A stretch of 64,000 nt of DNA from Larix kaempferi (GCA_027924585.1 BSBM01001929.1:806001-870000), one strand, 5' to 3'; counted from the stretch's first letter, positions 12,210-22,370 are shown. A program made the numbers and translations. The notes: a model not told the origin generated them from the letters alone.

Positions 12210-13894
12210 TGTAGTGCCCCTAGACTTGTGTAGACATTGAGGGCACCTGCTGAGTGACCCGGTTGATTGAAACATTAATTAAATAACCTTTTGACCTTAT
12301 TTTTGAGTATGTGTATCTGAACTGTTGAGGTAAATGAATAATTGCATATGTTAAACGATTAGCTATGACTATGGAAAATTATGTTGATGGATAATGCTTA
12401 ATGACTAGTTGTATGGTGATTATGTATTTGGCGACGAAATGTATACTTAATAAGATGAATGAGCAGTTTGAATAAATCATAAATGTTTAACAATGCTAGA
12501 GTTAGAAACCAGATGATGATTGTTGAGAACAGTGCTACTAATAATTTGTTGTGAGAAGTGTGTGTAGAAACAAGTGAGACGGTTCACCAACAGACACACA
12601 AAGGAACATGGAGGGTCGTAGAGTACGGGTAAATCACACACAAGGGAAGCGACGACGATGTCGACTTTCGACAAGAATACCACGCATGAGCAGATAAGCA
12701 TTGATCCACTTGCTCAAGAGGAATGCGTGAGGGCGTACGAGGTGGGCCACGATGGAGTTGGTCACGTACGAGTTGAGGGGTGCGCAGTGAGAACGGACTC
12801 ACTCCTCAGCGCCATTAGTCCCTAGATAGCATGTAGACGGAGGATGGATGGTAACGATTCCTAAAATCCCTACAAGAGTTCCCGCAAGTCAAAACGGAAA
12901 GATGGTGGCAGAAGGGCCCAACGATGTGGTACCCTGTCAAGAACGGAAAGAATGGACGCAAGGACCCAACGAGGTGGTACCATGCCAAGGAATGGAAACC
13001 ATGGATGATTGGACCCGACGGAGTGGTGCAATGTCAGGGGATAAAAAAATTAAGGAACTAGGAGCCCAACGACGCGGCACCGTGATCCTAGTGAGTTTGA
13101 TTGTTAAAGTAAACTGCATACAAACTTAGGAGAATAACTCTAGATTATTACTTAGCAAATGCATAACAATAGCTTAGACATTTGCACATGAATAGTTATT
13201 TTGTTGAGCATTTAAAATAATAGAAATTATTATTTAGGAGCAAAATAGATTAGACACCTAGTCAACTAAAAGCTAGGAGTTGATTAAAATATATGGGGGA
13301 CAAACTAGAGCAAACTTAGGGGTGTAGGTGCACTTCCCAGAGAAACTGACACTTGGATGGGTGAGTGTTTTAATTAAATAGTTAATTAAAAATATTTAAT
13401 TATGCATGAAGCGACACATGTCGCATGAGATTTTCCTTTATAAGGAAGGCTCAGGGAATGGGTAAAGGGCCCATAATTTGGACGATTGTCGTAATTTTTG
13501 AATGCCTCAAAGACTTGCTGCTATCTAAGGGTTTGGCTTAGAAATCCTGGTGGGAAGGGAAGCCCAAGCTGAATTTTTGAAATACTTGTGTGAGCTCTAC
13601 GACCCAAAGCTCGGGGGAGGCCATGCGACTGAAAGCATGAGCCTATGGTTGGGTGGCGAAGCTAACGGTTGCTTCGCCAATGGTTAAACGAGCTTTGCTG
13701 GAGGGATCCTACGGAAGATGCAGACAACAATGGACCAGCTGGATCGGGTTGACAGGTTAAGGTTTCGCTTATTTTTGATAAGTTATTCACTCTTTTATTT
13801 TATTTTTCCAATAACTATAATGGCTAATTTGGTTGTATGAAGTTGTTCAAGTTTCAAGTTCAGTTCAAGGGGATCCTAAAGGAGGGGTCTTACA
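12210..13894. mobile_element. Solo LTR (1685 bp) nested in the gag zinc knuckle
   Basis: The insert begins TGTAGTGCCCCTAGAC and ends GGGGTCTTACA, the type of termini seen in plant gypsy LTRs. It is flanked by ATAT on both sides (12206-12209 and 13895-13898; five bases, AATAT, if the final A is assigned to the flank). Removing it rejoins a clean C-x2-C-x4-H-x4-C zinc knuckle, so the boundaries are exact. There is no primer site, no polypurine tract and no second LTR copy, so it is most simply a solo LTR. It contains a roughly 49-bp minisatellite (12915-13085). I cannot name the family. Confidence 0.75.
12915..13085. repeat. Minisatellite, about 49-bp unit, four copies
   Basis: Four imperfect copies share 'cccaacgangtggtaccntg' cores at about 12917, 12965, 13012 and 13063, more GC-rich than the surroundings. 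It lies within the nested solo LTR. Confidence 0.7.
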
Positions 13895-14726
13895 ATATGG
13901 CCACTATGCAGTCCAGTGTCCAAACAAGAAGAAATGCAAGAAGAAGGATGAGATAGAGACAATCGGTTCAACGGAAGTAGAGGACTACATCAAGAATTCC
14001 GAGAAGGAGTTCTCCTTGGTGAGTAGTGTCTCAGGTAGCAGTGTTGTTGAGAGTCCAAACACTGGTGCATATGTGGATAGTGGAGTAGCACGCCATATGA
14101 TAGGAATCAGAGCTTTATTCCTACACTTGATAGATATCCCATGAGGGATGCATGAAAATGATGAGTTTGATATCACACATGATGTAGAGGAGGTTGGATG
14201 GCTGATATTCTAGCTTGAGTCTACAGGATATCTCGAGGTGGGTAAAGTGTTGTTTGTGCCAAATATAAGGAAGAACTTGCTCTCAGTGTCAGCTCCAGAG
14301 GACGACGGATATGCGGTCCTATACTACAATTGTTGTGTCATTATATATCCGATGGGGGGGAGATTGGATGCAACATGAGTGTTGGGCATCAGAGATGGGA
14401 GGATGTAAAAGGTGTTGGGGCATCTTGTAGATGGTGTGTCCGGGTGGATATCTAGCTCACTAGTAGTGTTAGAGACTCCTCGGAGAGAGACTTCTTCCAG
14501 TTTAGTGAGGATACCAAGTTGGTATGAAATGACACTAGAGGATGAGCAGGAGGTTGAGTTGAACTCTCAGCTCAAAGGTGATGGGAATAGGTCTCCAGCA
14601 CAAGGTTTAGAGCAGGTTGCAGGACAAATTCCTAGGTTAAAGGGAGCTGCTACAACAGACAATGCTATGAGCTTGGAGACATATCTAGGTGGAGGTGCCA
14701 ACAGTACCTCCCTCGCTAAGTGAGAG
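13895..14726 (+). pseudogene. Copia gag-pol, right part: zinc knuckle end, protease, truncated tail
   Basis: The frame resumes with YGHYAVQCPNKKK (end of the knuckle). An aspartic protease region with AYVDSGVARHMIG (about 14066-14105) follows, where relatives have DSGA, so the flap-side Ala is Val here. Then come VLFVPNIRKNLLSVS, and after stops a stretch SSSLVRIPSWYEMTLEDEQE that in complete relatives lies in the linker between integrase and reverse transcriptase. The integrase core is therefore deleted between about 14300 and 14410, and everything after the linker is missing. A purine run (14718-14726) serves as polypurine tract. Confidence 0.8.
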
Positions 14727-15926
14727 TATTAGCTTATTGTATCTAAGAGGTACTTCTGCACTTATTGTGCCCAAGTGCAAGGGTTCGAACAAGTTGTCCC
14801 ACTTAAGTGACTTTATAACTTGTCAAGTTGAGGTACTTTTTGTTATTTAGTAACAAAAAGTGACCTTTTTGAGAGAAAAGGGATTTTATAGAGTTACATG
14901 AGTTAAAGTGACTTAAAATTCATCTCATCTTGAGATTAAATCACAGTCATTAATCGTGGTGAGCCAAGCTTTGATCTTGATTGTTGAGGATGAAGGGTTA
15001 GGGATTTTGTCATTGATGAGTTGATAAAAGGACATGCTTGAGGGAGACAAGGCACAAATTTCCAAGAGAGAGCGAGAGCTTCAGCTGAGCAAGAGGGAAG
15101 AATGGAAGAAAGAGAAAGAGGGCACGCATTCCAAGAGGATGGGCATGCACTTAATGGAAGGAAGAAGGGAACATGCTCCAAGGAAAGTATAACTGCATTT
15201 AATGTTGTATATACAGTAGGAAGAGGGCACATTTTTCAAGGTTGGAAGAAGACATGCATCCCAAGGAGGTAACAACATTTAATGTTGTATATACAACAGT
15301 AGAGGGGCACATTTTCTGAGCAAGGAATAGGGCACACACTTCTAGAAAGTTCTCAACATTTAATGTAGTCCATACAACAGATTGCAAAGAGGTCGTACAA
15401 CTAAGAAGGGGTTGATTTTGGCATGTTTTCTAAGGCATAATTGTACTTGTATGTGGGATTCATTTTGAAGGCATTTGTGGGTGCATTTAATGAGCAGAGA
15501 ACTATATAGTACTTCTATAAGTTTCCTCAGATTTCGAGGTGTTGAGGACTGGGTATTTGTGATAAATATTGTCATTTATGTGTTGTACATGACTGCTGTA
15601 GTTTTTCTAGTATTATTCTTCTCAATTTATAATACCATTTCTCTTGGAGTGGTTTGCCCCTTTGGGGTTTTTCCAAGGTCATTTGACCAAAATTTCCTAC
15701 GTAAATGTGTTAAAAGTGACTGGTGTTCATTGTTTTTCCCGCTGCTATATTTTCAATTTACTTAGTTATTGTATTTATGCTCATTAGTTACAGTAGCACA
15801 TGTTTAAGTTTAATACATGACTGTTGAAGTTAAGTTAGAGGTTGAAATCGGAGTTAGTTAAGTGTTTGACAGAATGTCTAGCTAAGTATGTTAGCTGCAT
15901 GTTAGTGTTTTGCTGATATTTTAATA
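14727..15926 (+). mobile_element. 3' LTR of the deleted copia element (1200 bp)
   Basis: It aligns from its first base with the 5' LTR (TATTAGCTTATTGTATC against TGTTAGATCATTATAG) and ends ATATTTTAATA before GAAAA. The extra length comes from repeated 'gggcacannnntnnaagga...aacatttaatgttgtatatac' blocks at about 15120-15375, three or four copies instead of one in the 5' LTR. The size and sequence differences suggest an old insertion, or repeat expansion after insertion. Confidence 0.8.
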
Positions 15927-16165
15927 GAAAAGGCCCTGAAAGAACATTCTTATAAGGCCCTTATACCAAGAACTTACCCACATCCTTTCTCTATTTCAAA
16001 ATGTCTCTTTTAAGCATGTTTATAGAGAGGGGAACAGACATGAAGATCAATTATCAAAGGAAGGTTTATTTGTTGGAGAAGGTTTAGTAGAATACAATAC
16101 AACCAAAAGAAAAGGCATTGTTATCCCAATGCCTTTTCTTTTGGTTGTATTGTATTCTACTAAAG
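15927..16165 (+). pseudogene. LINE RNase H-like domain, right part
   Basis: After the second GAAAA copy the LINE resumes with segments matching the end of the RVT_3 domain: a FKHVYRE-like stretch, a DQLSKEGL motif near 16052-16075 and GLVEYNTTKRKGI to about 16120. It then runs straight into the second arm of a perfect hairpin. The sequence after 16165 has no clear LINE match. Confidence 0.75.
16083..16164. repeat. Perfect 38-bp inverted repeat with 6-base loop
   Basis: Bases 16083-16120 and 16127-16164 are exact reverse complements, separated by TTATCC. The left arm is the coding end of the LINE (GLVEYNTTKRKG). A transcript in either direction would fold into a 38-bp duplex without mismatch. 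See the findings for interpretation. Confidence 0.95.
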
Positions 16166-17052
16166 TCACACTATGCTTCTCTAAAAGAATACAGTTTCCA
16201 AAGCCCAGTCTTATGGTTTTTATGTTTTTTTGTGAAGAAACTCACTTGCTGGTAGCAAGTCTTTTAGACATTTTCTATTCAAAAGGATTTTTTAGGCCTT
16301 TGAAAAAAGAGTTTTATTTATCTTATAAATAAAATGTTAAATTTTTTTTTTTTAATCTGATGAAAAACGAAACTCGTTAATTCCATCTAATTTAAGGTGC
16401 GTTAAACAATGCCAGATGCAAAATCTAAATCCAGGTTGTAGTCTATGATGCCAGACCACTTCAATTTCCCAAAAAGCTATTTGAACCTAGAAGCTACTCA
16501 TTCTACATCTCATGCACAAATGGAAAACCCACTACTAATTATTCACAAATAATGCCATACTCATTTCACATATGTACAAATTTTCATCACAAATTTGTTT
16601 GTAAATCACTCATAAAATTAGGCACTATGGTCTGTTGCCTAGTATCGGCAAAAAGCGATGATCACAACCTAACTGCCCGTGATCGAGCTTAGACATTAAT
16701 ATCATAAGAATATCTATGTTTTATTACCCAAAAAACTTTAAAGTTTGAAGTACAAGCATCAGAACAATCTCACACTTGGGACATGTACCCATTTTAAACC
16801 TATTTCAGAAACTCTACGAAAAATACAAATACAAAAATATTAAATAAATAAAAACTTTTTAATATCCCATAAATTTAAAAGATTATATAATAAAAACTAA
16901 ACTCTTGGTATTGTGACTACATTGCTTCTCGCTGAGCCCAGATGCATCCTATAACCACCGATGGGAAACCTGAAATGAATCACCTAATAATGTATTTGGA
17001 AGGAAGAGATTATCTTTCTGTACTTTTGGTGAAATGCAGATCCACTCTTTGT
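16166..17052 (-). other. 3' flank of the VAL-type gene, no other gene seen
   Basis: On the minus strand this is the sequence downstream of the VAL-type stop codon. An AATAAA-like signal (complement of ttttatta near 16720) lies about 330 bases after the stop. A 12-A run (complement of T12 at 16342-16353) lies about 700 bases after it. Either could mark the transcript end. If the run is a retroposed poly(A) tail it would support a processed origin, but I cannot show flanking duplications. Confidence 0.4.
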
Positions 17053-18675
17053 TCATTTGGAATGTTTTAGAATCCTCTCATGGACAGGCTGACGTGCATG
17101 CTCAGGAGATATCAAGCCTGTGAATCCTTGCTGCTGGAGATACATGTCCAGTGGTGAATTGGCATCTTGGAGAAGACTCAACATACTCACACGATCAACT
17201 CCGCCTGGCAATTCCTCTTCTCCGTCTGGATGACAGTTCAAATCAATTTCAATTTGGCCTTTGCTGACACTGCATTCATCCTTGCTACTTCTACTCTTTT
17301 TGCGTGGAGCTTGTAAATTCAAACCCATGGGCAGCGTGACTCCATTACTTGGCCCTTTTAATGCACTCTCCACTTCTACCTCTTCCTTCACTAGAGTTTG
17401 CCTTTTCCTTTCCTTTTCTGCATCTTGTTCTGATTGACGCTTCTTGCGGCCCATTATCAGTGTTTGAAAACGACGCTTAACAGTCAAACAAACATTGCAG
17501 GTACAAGTGGGTTTATGTTTAGGCCCCATTCCTCTAGGAGGCTGGCTACAAACAATACATGTGCAACCAGCTCGGTGACGAGGGTGTTTTGTAGTCTGAG
17601 CAATGCTACCATTTTCATTAAGAACAGCAGCATAGGCTAGTGCGTCTAGGCCGGAAGAAGGATCTTGTCCCTTTAGACCCTGCGCAGCTTTTTGTTTCTT
17701 CAGTTCTTCTAATTCGGCAGAGCTTATTTCTTGAGGTGTTGAACAAGAATCCCTCTTAGAATCCCATGAATTATCGGCACAGGTCCATTGTATAGGCACC
17801 TTGACATCTAAAGGCAGTCTGCGCCATTGGCCACATTCATCACACTGAGCCCACTGATCCTGCACTCCTGACTGCTTAACTGTGAAGACTGTTTTTTTGC
17901 ACAACATTGGGGGCTCCTCAAATTCTTCAAACTCATGGCCTTCAATCATCACTACGCTTGGGACAGCATTTGGAGGTGGGTGAAGCAAATCCAGTGCTTC
18001 CTCCCATGTTAACTTCAATTCAGAAGCATCTTTGTTGTCCATACAGAGCCTCTTGGTTTTTGCACAAAGATTGCGGCTTCTCTTTTTATCCATCTTCTTC
18101 AATTTCGAAGCAGACAATTCGTCGCATTTGTTCTTCTCTGCTAAATCAATGTCATTTGACCTGTCCATCACAGTCATTTGTTGAAACAAAGAAATTTCCG
18201 CTTGGCCAGCTGAAGGCTGCTGTGGATCAGGATGCTGCTTCAATTGCCCGCGGCCACTACCACTGTAATGAGAAATTCTCGCTCCCATGCTGTCATTGCA
18301 AGTTTTGACGGGGAGATCTGGTAGTGTCTGAGATGAAAAAAGAAAGGGAGCAGGCTGCTGAATCTGATTTGATGAATAATTCAAGCTGTCGTTCTTCTTA
18401 GCACAATCGATGCACTCTATGCCTCCACCATCGAGAAGTATAAATAAATTAATTGAAGCAATACACCCACAGTGGAGGCGCTTTTTGCAATTGTTGCAAT
18501 CCTTCCAACCATCTTCTTCTGAATGAAATGTCTCACAAAATCTCGATTGCTCATATGCAGACCCGCAGGAGTCACAGAGGTCGGCAACGCGGCCCGACCG
18601 TAAAATCCAGCCTCTCCTCCACACGGCCGAAGCCGCCACCCGGCACTTGGAATTCCAGCAGCAGACTTTCTCCAT
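17053..18675 (-). CDS. VAL/HSI2-type transcriptional repressor lacking the B3 domain, intronless
   Basis: The intact 540-codon frame starts at the ATG at 18675; the same frame runs on upstream without an ATG, to a TTG at 18771. Residues 5-95 are the Cys/His-rich PHD-like domain of VAL proteins (RSGRVADLCDSCGSAYEQ, HCGCIAS). Residues 218-270 match the conserved LTWEEALDLLHPPP block. Residues 271-318 are the CW zinc finger (Trp275, Cys278, Cys281, Trp284, Trp297, Cys299, Cys311), which in VAL proteins binds methylated H3K4. Residues 364-403 hold the second Cys-rich block (HPRHRAGCTC, HKPTCTCNVC), followed by a basic stretch, an EAR-type IDLN motif (477-480) and the conserved VSMLSLLQ end. VAL proteins normally carry a B3 domain of about 100 residues between the PHD-like and CW regions. 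Here that interval (about 100-198) holds no B3. VAL genes normally have many introns; none interrupts this frame. It is either a retrogene from a B3-skipped transcript or a specialised paralogue. Confidence 0.88.
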   Translation of the reverse strand: MEKVCCWNSKCRVAASAVWRRGWILRSGRVADLCDSCGSAYEQSRFCETFHSEEDGWKDCNNCKKRLHCGCIASINLFILLDGGGIECIDCAKKNDSLNYSSNQIQQPAPFLFSSQTLPDLPVKTCNDSMGARISHYSGSGRGQLKQHPDPQQPSAGQAEISLFQQMTVMDRSNDIDLAEKNKCDELSASKLKKMDKKRSRNLCAKTKRLCMDNKDASELKLTWEEALDLLHPPPNAVPSVVMIEGHEFEEFEEPPMLCKKTVFTVKQSGVQDQWAQCDECGQWRRLPLDVKVPIQWTCADNSWDSKRDSCSTPQEISSAELEELKKQKAAQGLKGQDPSSGLDALAYAAVLNENGSIAQTTKHPRHRAGCTCIVCSQPPRGMGPKHKPTCTCNVCLTVKRRFQTLIMGRKKRQSEQDAEKERKRQTLVKEEVEVESALKGPSNGVTLPMGLNLQAPRKKSRSSKDECSVSKGQIEIDLNCHPDGEEELPGGVDRVSMLSLLQDANSPLDMYLQQQGFTGLISPEHARQPVHERILKHSK

Positions 18676-19230
18676 AGCACAAAATCCACCCACCCAAATG
18701 CACGTCGATTTTGAACGAATTCTCTTAAAGCTGTACGAAACCTCCGCTGGTTCGATCCGGAGGATAATCAAACCCTATTTCAAATCCTTGTACTCAACAC
18801 TACATCCAGATGCCTCCGGCTTTACTCCTAGTTTTTGAGTACTTATTAGGTAAACTCCGCTCTCTAGGTTTCCCTTCGAGATGGCTATGTCCGGAATCTA
18901 AGCATCCGCAATTTTAGCGGCGCCGGGGTCTGAATAACGCCAAATTATCGAGGGCTCTCGTCCTCGGCGGTGTCTTTGTGTTGTTTTTATCGGTTCCGGG
19001 CCGTTTCTGCGCCGTTCGCCACCATTCATGCGCCGCTCCCAGCCATTTTCGTCCGCGTCTGCGAGAAAGGCTTTCGCCGGACGTTCGTGTTCTTGAAACC
19101 CCGGTACTCGTTCTTGCATTTAACGGCATGCGATCTGCCAGGCCTCGGAGAGGGGGGCTGTAAATATTTTTCGCGAATGGGTGTATAAATACACGTATGC
19201 ACACCTATATACGTGGCGATCCGGACCATT
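18676..19230 (-). promoter_or_regulatory. GC-rich 5' flank of the VAL-type gene
   Basis: Upstream of the start codon the sequence becomes clearly GC- and CpG-rich (most strongly about 18905-19165), unlike the AT-rich surroundings. This is what a plant 5' leader and promoter often look like. I could not assign a TATA box or start site with confidence. Open frames on both strands here are a consequence of GC content. If this is a real promoter, it argues against a dead processed copy. Confidence 0.45.
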
Positions 19231-20861
19231 TAAGGAGTCAAAGGTAATGGTTGACGAGTTAACTCCCCAGGGTTTCGGGAATTAAGGCTAATATTATTAA
19301 TGGTCCGTGGCGTGGTGGCTAGTTATAAATCTCCAGCGCTGTGGACTCCATGTAGATGATGATGTACTAAAGTCCCTTGCTCAAACTGTTTTGGTGTGAT
19401 GATTTGAGAGTTAGTTGATCGGAGTTAACTAAATAACAAAGAAAGGTGTTGTGTTTTGTTTTTTAAAATTAGTACAACTATTTAATTTGTGGTCGGTGAA
19501 CATCGATAGGTCACAAGTTAAGTGCCGTGAATTAATATAAACATTAAACTAATTAATATAAATATAAAATAAATATTATTTAATAAATATATCATTTTTT
19601 TAACCACCACTTAAATTAAGCTATTTTAAATCTTAATCAAGATGCATTTAAACATAACACGATACGACCACCATGAAAATGAATCATGATTGTACACTTG
19701 TTACACCGTTCAAGGAAGTTCAATATCCCAAATAATATCTAAACACCTATCGGTGTAATAATTTTAAGAAGTGATAAAATATAATTCTCCCACTTTTACC
19801 AAGAAAAATAAGAGTAGGAGGTATTGTTGTAAAAAATAAAAATAATAAATAAAATGATAAATGTTTATATAAAATTTATTATTTATTTTTAATTTATATT
19901 GATAAAAATATTTAATATTATTTGTTATTCTTTATTATGTTCTTAAGGGATATTTATAAATTGGCAACTCAAATTAAATCAAGGGCGAAGTGCTTAGGGC
20001 GGGGGCATTGTTCCTAAGTTAGAAGTGGAGTATGAAAGGAGTTGTCTATGATTTCGCCTGGACGGGACTCTTCTCTGGTTGTCGTCGACCCCCCCTTTAG
20101 CACCCTCCCTACCCCCAATGCACTGGATATCTCCCTCATCCACGACCGATCTCATTCTGACACACGAAACCATTGCGAGTCCCCCATGCCATCGACAGAA
20201 TCCATTCCGAGCAGTCGATGGAGGATCCCCACGTCAAGTAATTAATGCATGGAAATTTTTGAATGGATTTGAGCTCTGCACCTCGCACTCAGCTCCCGTG
20301 TCCAGACTCTGTACCCTCAACCATGTTGGATTGTTTGCTTGCAACTCCAACCGCTGGACGACATTAAGAAGGAACCCCGCCATCTGGTGCTCGATCATGC
20401 ATTCTCCAGGGTGGACGACAAAGTGGATCCCTACTCCTAGACAACAAAGTGGATCACGTCTCCTACTCGATCCCTGCTCCTACTCCTGCTCGATCGCTGT
20501 CAAGTTACCCTCCCTGCTCAGGTATGTAAAGGAAAGGAAGTTTCTATGATTTCTTTGATTTCACCATTGATCTCCTTTTCCATAAGCTCTGTAACATATG
20601 AAATAGATATGGGAGTGAACCTATAAAACCCAAAATATATATATACTCAACAAAGCTACATTTTCAAATATGGGTCCCTCTGTCTGCATCTATCAAACCC
20701 ATTTTTTTCTGCAGTGAATGGACTGAGCAAAACCTCTCAAGCATGATTGCCTGCCAGCCACTGACAGGAATCTGGGCAGCTCCTACCTTCATCCCCTGCA
20801 AGCAAATCGCAAGGGGTTAATTGATGATGACTATGGAGGAATAGCATTGACCTTAATGATT
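19231..20861. other. Intergenic, nothing firmly recognised
   Basis: 19440-19980 is AT-rich without features. 20040-20540 is richer in GC and has overlapping open frames on the plus strand, but no recognised domain and strongly skewed composition. 20700-20860 on the minus strand shows a possible short exon after a 'ttgcttgcag' acceptor (GMKVGAAQIPVSGWQ) that I cannot identify. It may be part of the captured fragments next door. Confidence 0.4.
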
Positions 20862-21340
20862 TTAAGAGCACGATGGGAGACTATGATCAAAACGCAAGAC
20901 AGAGACTATGTCCATCTTGGGAGTGAAGTGTTGAATCCCCATAAGGCCTTTAAATTGTTGCAAGGATACAATAACAGCTACACCTGCCATGAATCCAATA
21001 AGAGTTTCCCATGACATAAATTCGAATATAAATCCCAACCTATTACAACCCATTAATATTCAGTCAATAAACCCATCATCTATAGGATGCATTATCATAG
21101 AATCCATGCATATCAAGTAGAAAATCTCCAACCTGAGAATCTCCAAATAATCCTGGAAAACACCAACAAAAAAATTTACAGTGAATGCAACCTGGAAGTA
21201 CAACACAGGCTCTGTGGTTGCAGAAATATCCTATCGAAGCATGGCTACGAGCAACAAAGAAGCAATAGAGACATGCCCAACTACAAGATCCCTAGAGCTA
21301 CCAAGTACTGAATAGATTAAGGGAAGAACGAAGCTTGAAT
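20862..21340 (-). pseudogene. Sulfate transporter (SULTR3-type) gene fragment, two exons
   Basis: Minus strand. Exon A (21340-21133) follows an acceptor 'ttttggcag' and reads SSFVLPLIYSVLGSSRDLVV and then VGHVSIASLLLVAMLR. After a TAG it continues TTEPVLYFQVAFTVNFFVGV. A 93-base intron (21132-21040, GT...AG) separates it from exon B (21039 to about 20870), which reads RLGFIFEFMSWETLIGFMAG and VSLQQFKGLMGIQHFT. Splicing restores the ILR-LGF junction typical of the family. These are the membrane segments around the sulfate-transport core of SLC26/SULTR proteins, closest in wording to plant group 3. The rest of the gene is absent and one stop is present, so it is a fragment. Retained splice sites exclude a processed copy. 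Confidence 0.85.
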
Positions 21341-21447
21341 CTGCCAAAACCATAGAATTATATGAGCGGAGATGGGATGGGTACGGTGCTAGAGGAGGGT
21401 CAATGGCCACCGAACGGTTTCACCGTCCGGGCGAAATTGTCGCACAA

Positions 21448-21646
21448 GCTTCTCAATGTTCCCTACATTTGCATAAGCTTATTGCCTCTTCGATGCCAAT
21501 CCTGTGATTGTGTAAGCATGTAAACCTCCAGCGAATGCAATGCCTGGGATAACGACAACACTGAGAATAGATAATCTCCATGCCGAAACAAATCTAACCA
21601 CCAAACCTGCCAAAAATGTTAATAGGTAGTGTATAAAGTTTCCTAC
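21448..21646 (-). pseudogene. ABCB19-type (P-glycoprotein-like) transporter exon fragment
   Basis: Minus strand. An acceptor 'ggaaacag' precedes VGNFIHYLLTFLAGLVVRFV, then SAWRLSILSVVVIPGIAFAG, GLHAYTITGLASKRQ, a TAA stop, and AYANVGNIE. This is transmembrane helix 3-4 of the first membrane domain of plant ABCB auxin transporters, closest to ABCB19. Frame loss follows near 21448. It lies 107 bases upstream of the SULTR fragment and in the same orientation, which genomic neighbours of these families would not explain. A gene-capturing transposon would. Confidence 0.85.
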
Positions 21647-22370
21647 CTGTTTCCACAATAAATAAACAGATTTTCAGATTTAAAAAAAAGACAATCATAT
21701 TAACTGGTTGAAGAGGACCTTAGATGACCCGCGAGATTCTTGTTGCAATCCAAGTTACCCTATGGAGAAACAACGAAAGCTAAATATTGGTTCACTAGGC
21801 ATTTTTGCATCTCAACCTAGATTTTGCATTTTTGATATGCTATGTTGGTTGACAAGTGTTTGCATATCATCCTAAATTTCACTTCCTAATTTCAACTGCT
21901 AGATAACAGTCTTGTAATCGTTTCAAATGTAAGTACTAGATGAAAACACCATTCAACTTAAGGATGGCCATAGGGCCTCATGACTGAAGAAGTGCCACTG
22001 AAATAGTGAAAAAACAGAGGTGGTCAAGTGACCGAGTGACCTGGTCCTAGGATCCCTAGACACCAACCTCGGGCCTTCAAGCCCTTTTATGAGGTAGTGA
22101 GCAATGCCACTAAGCCATAGTACTCATAAGCACAAATTCAAAGGGCCCGGGCATGATCCCATCGTCAAATGATGCATCTAACACCCTTCTCTAGCCTGAG
22201 AAAGAAAAGAACGCCCCCTCTTTGAGTGATCTATGGATAGGTACATGGTTCCTGGTAACACCACCCAAGCTCATTTAGGGAGGTAAACTATGAAATTGTA
22301 AGTTAGAAAACATCCCTCCACATGACACAGTCATTCCCTTTTTTTTTAAGTTGGAACTTCTCCATTCATG
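21647..22370. other. Intergenic, nothing recognised
   Basis: Mixed-composition sequence without coding or transposon signatures that I can support. If the two gene fragments to the left were captured by a transposon, one of its ends may lie here. Confidence 0.4.

Larger units (their letters stand above)
10480..15926 (+). mobile_element. Internally deleted Ty1/copia element with both LTRs
   Basis: Ends are defined by the GAAAA duplication and by LTRs (10480-11349 and 14727-15926). The internal region keeps a primer site, gag, a zinc knuckle, a protease and a short acidic tail. It has no integrase core, reverse transcriptase or RNase H, so it could only move with help from another element. A 1685-bp solo LTR is nested in gag. 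The 3' LTR begins TA and ends TA where the 5' copy and relatives have TG and CA, consistent with C-to-T decay. It sits inside a LINE RNase H domain. Relatives' LTRs in this window (5640-7127) show the family has been active here more than once. Confidence 0.85.

Noticed and set aside
16083-16164. Hairpin as a transcription terminator
   Set aside because: Intrinsic terminators are bacterial; this is a plant nuclear sequence and the arms derive from LINE coding sequence.
18771-18771. Upstream start of the VAL-type gene giving 572 residues
   Set aside because: The codon there is TTG, not ATG; the first ATG (18675) begins exactly where the conserved VAL N-terminus starts.
17434-18838. Several open frames antisense to or overlapping the VAL-type gene
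   Set aside because: Shadows of the real minus-strand frame; none has a recognisable product.
20079-20549. 156-codon plus-strand frame
   Set aside because: Ser/Pro-rich, no recognisable domain, overlapping frames also open; not enough to call a gene.
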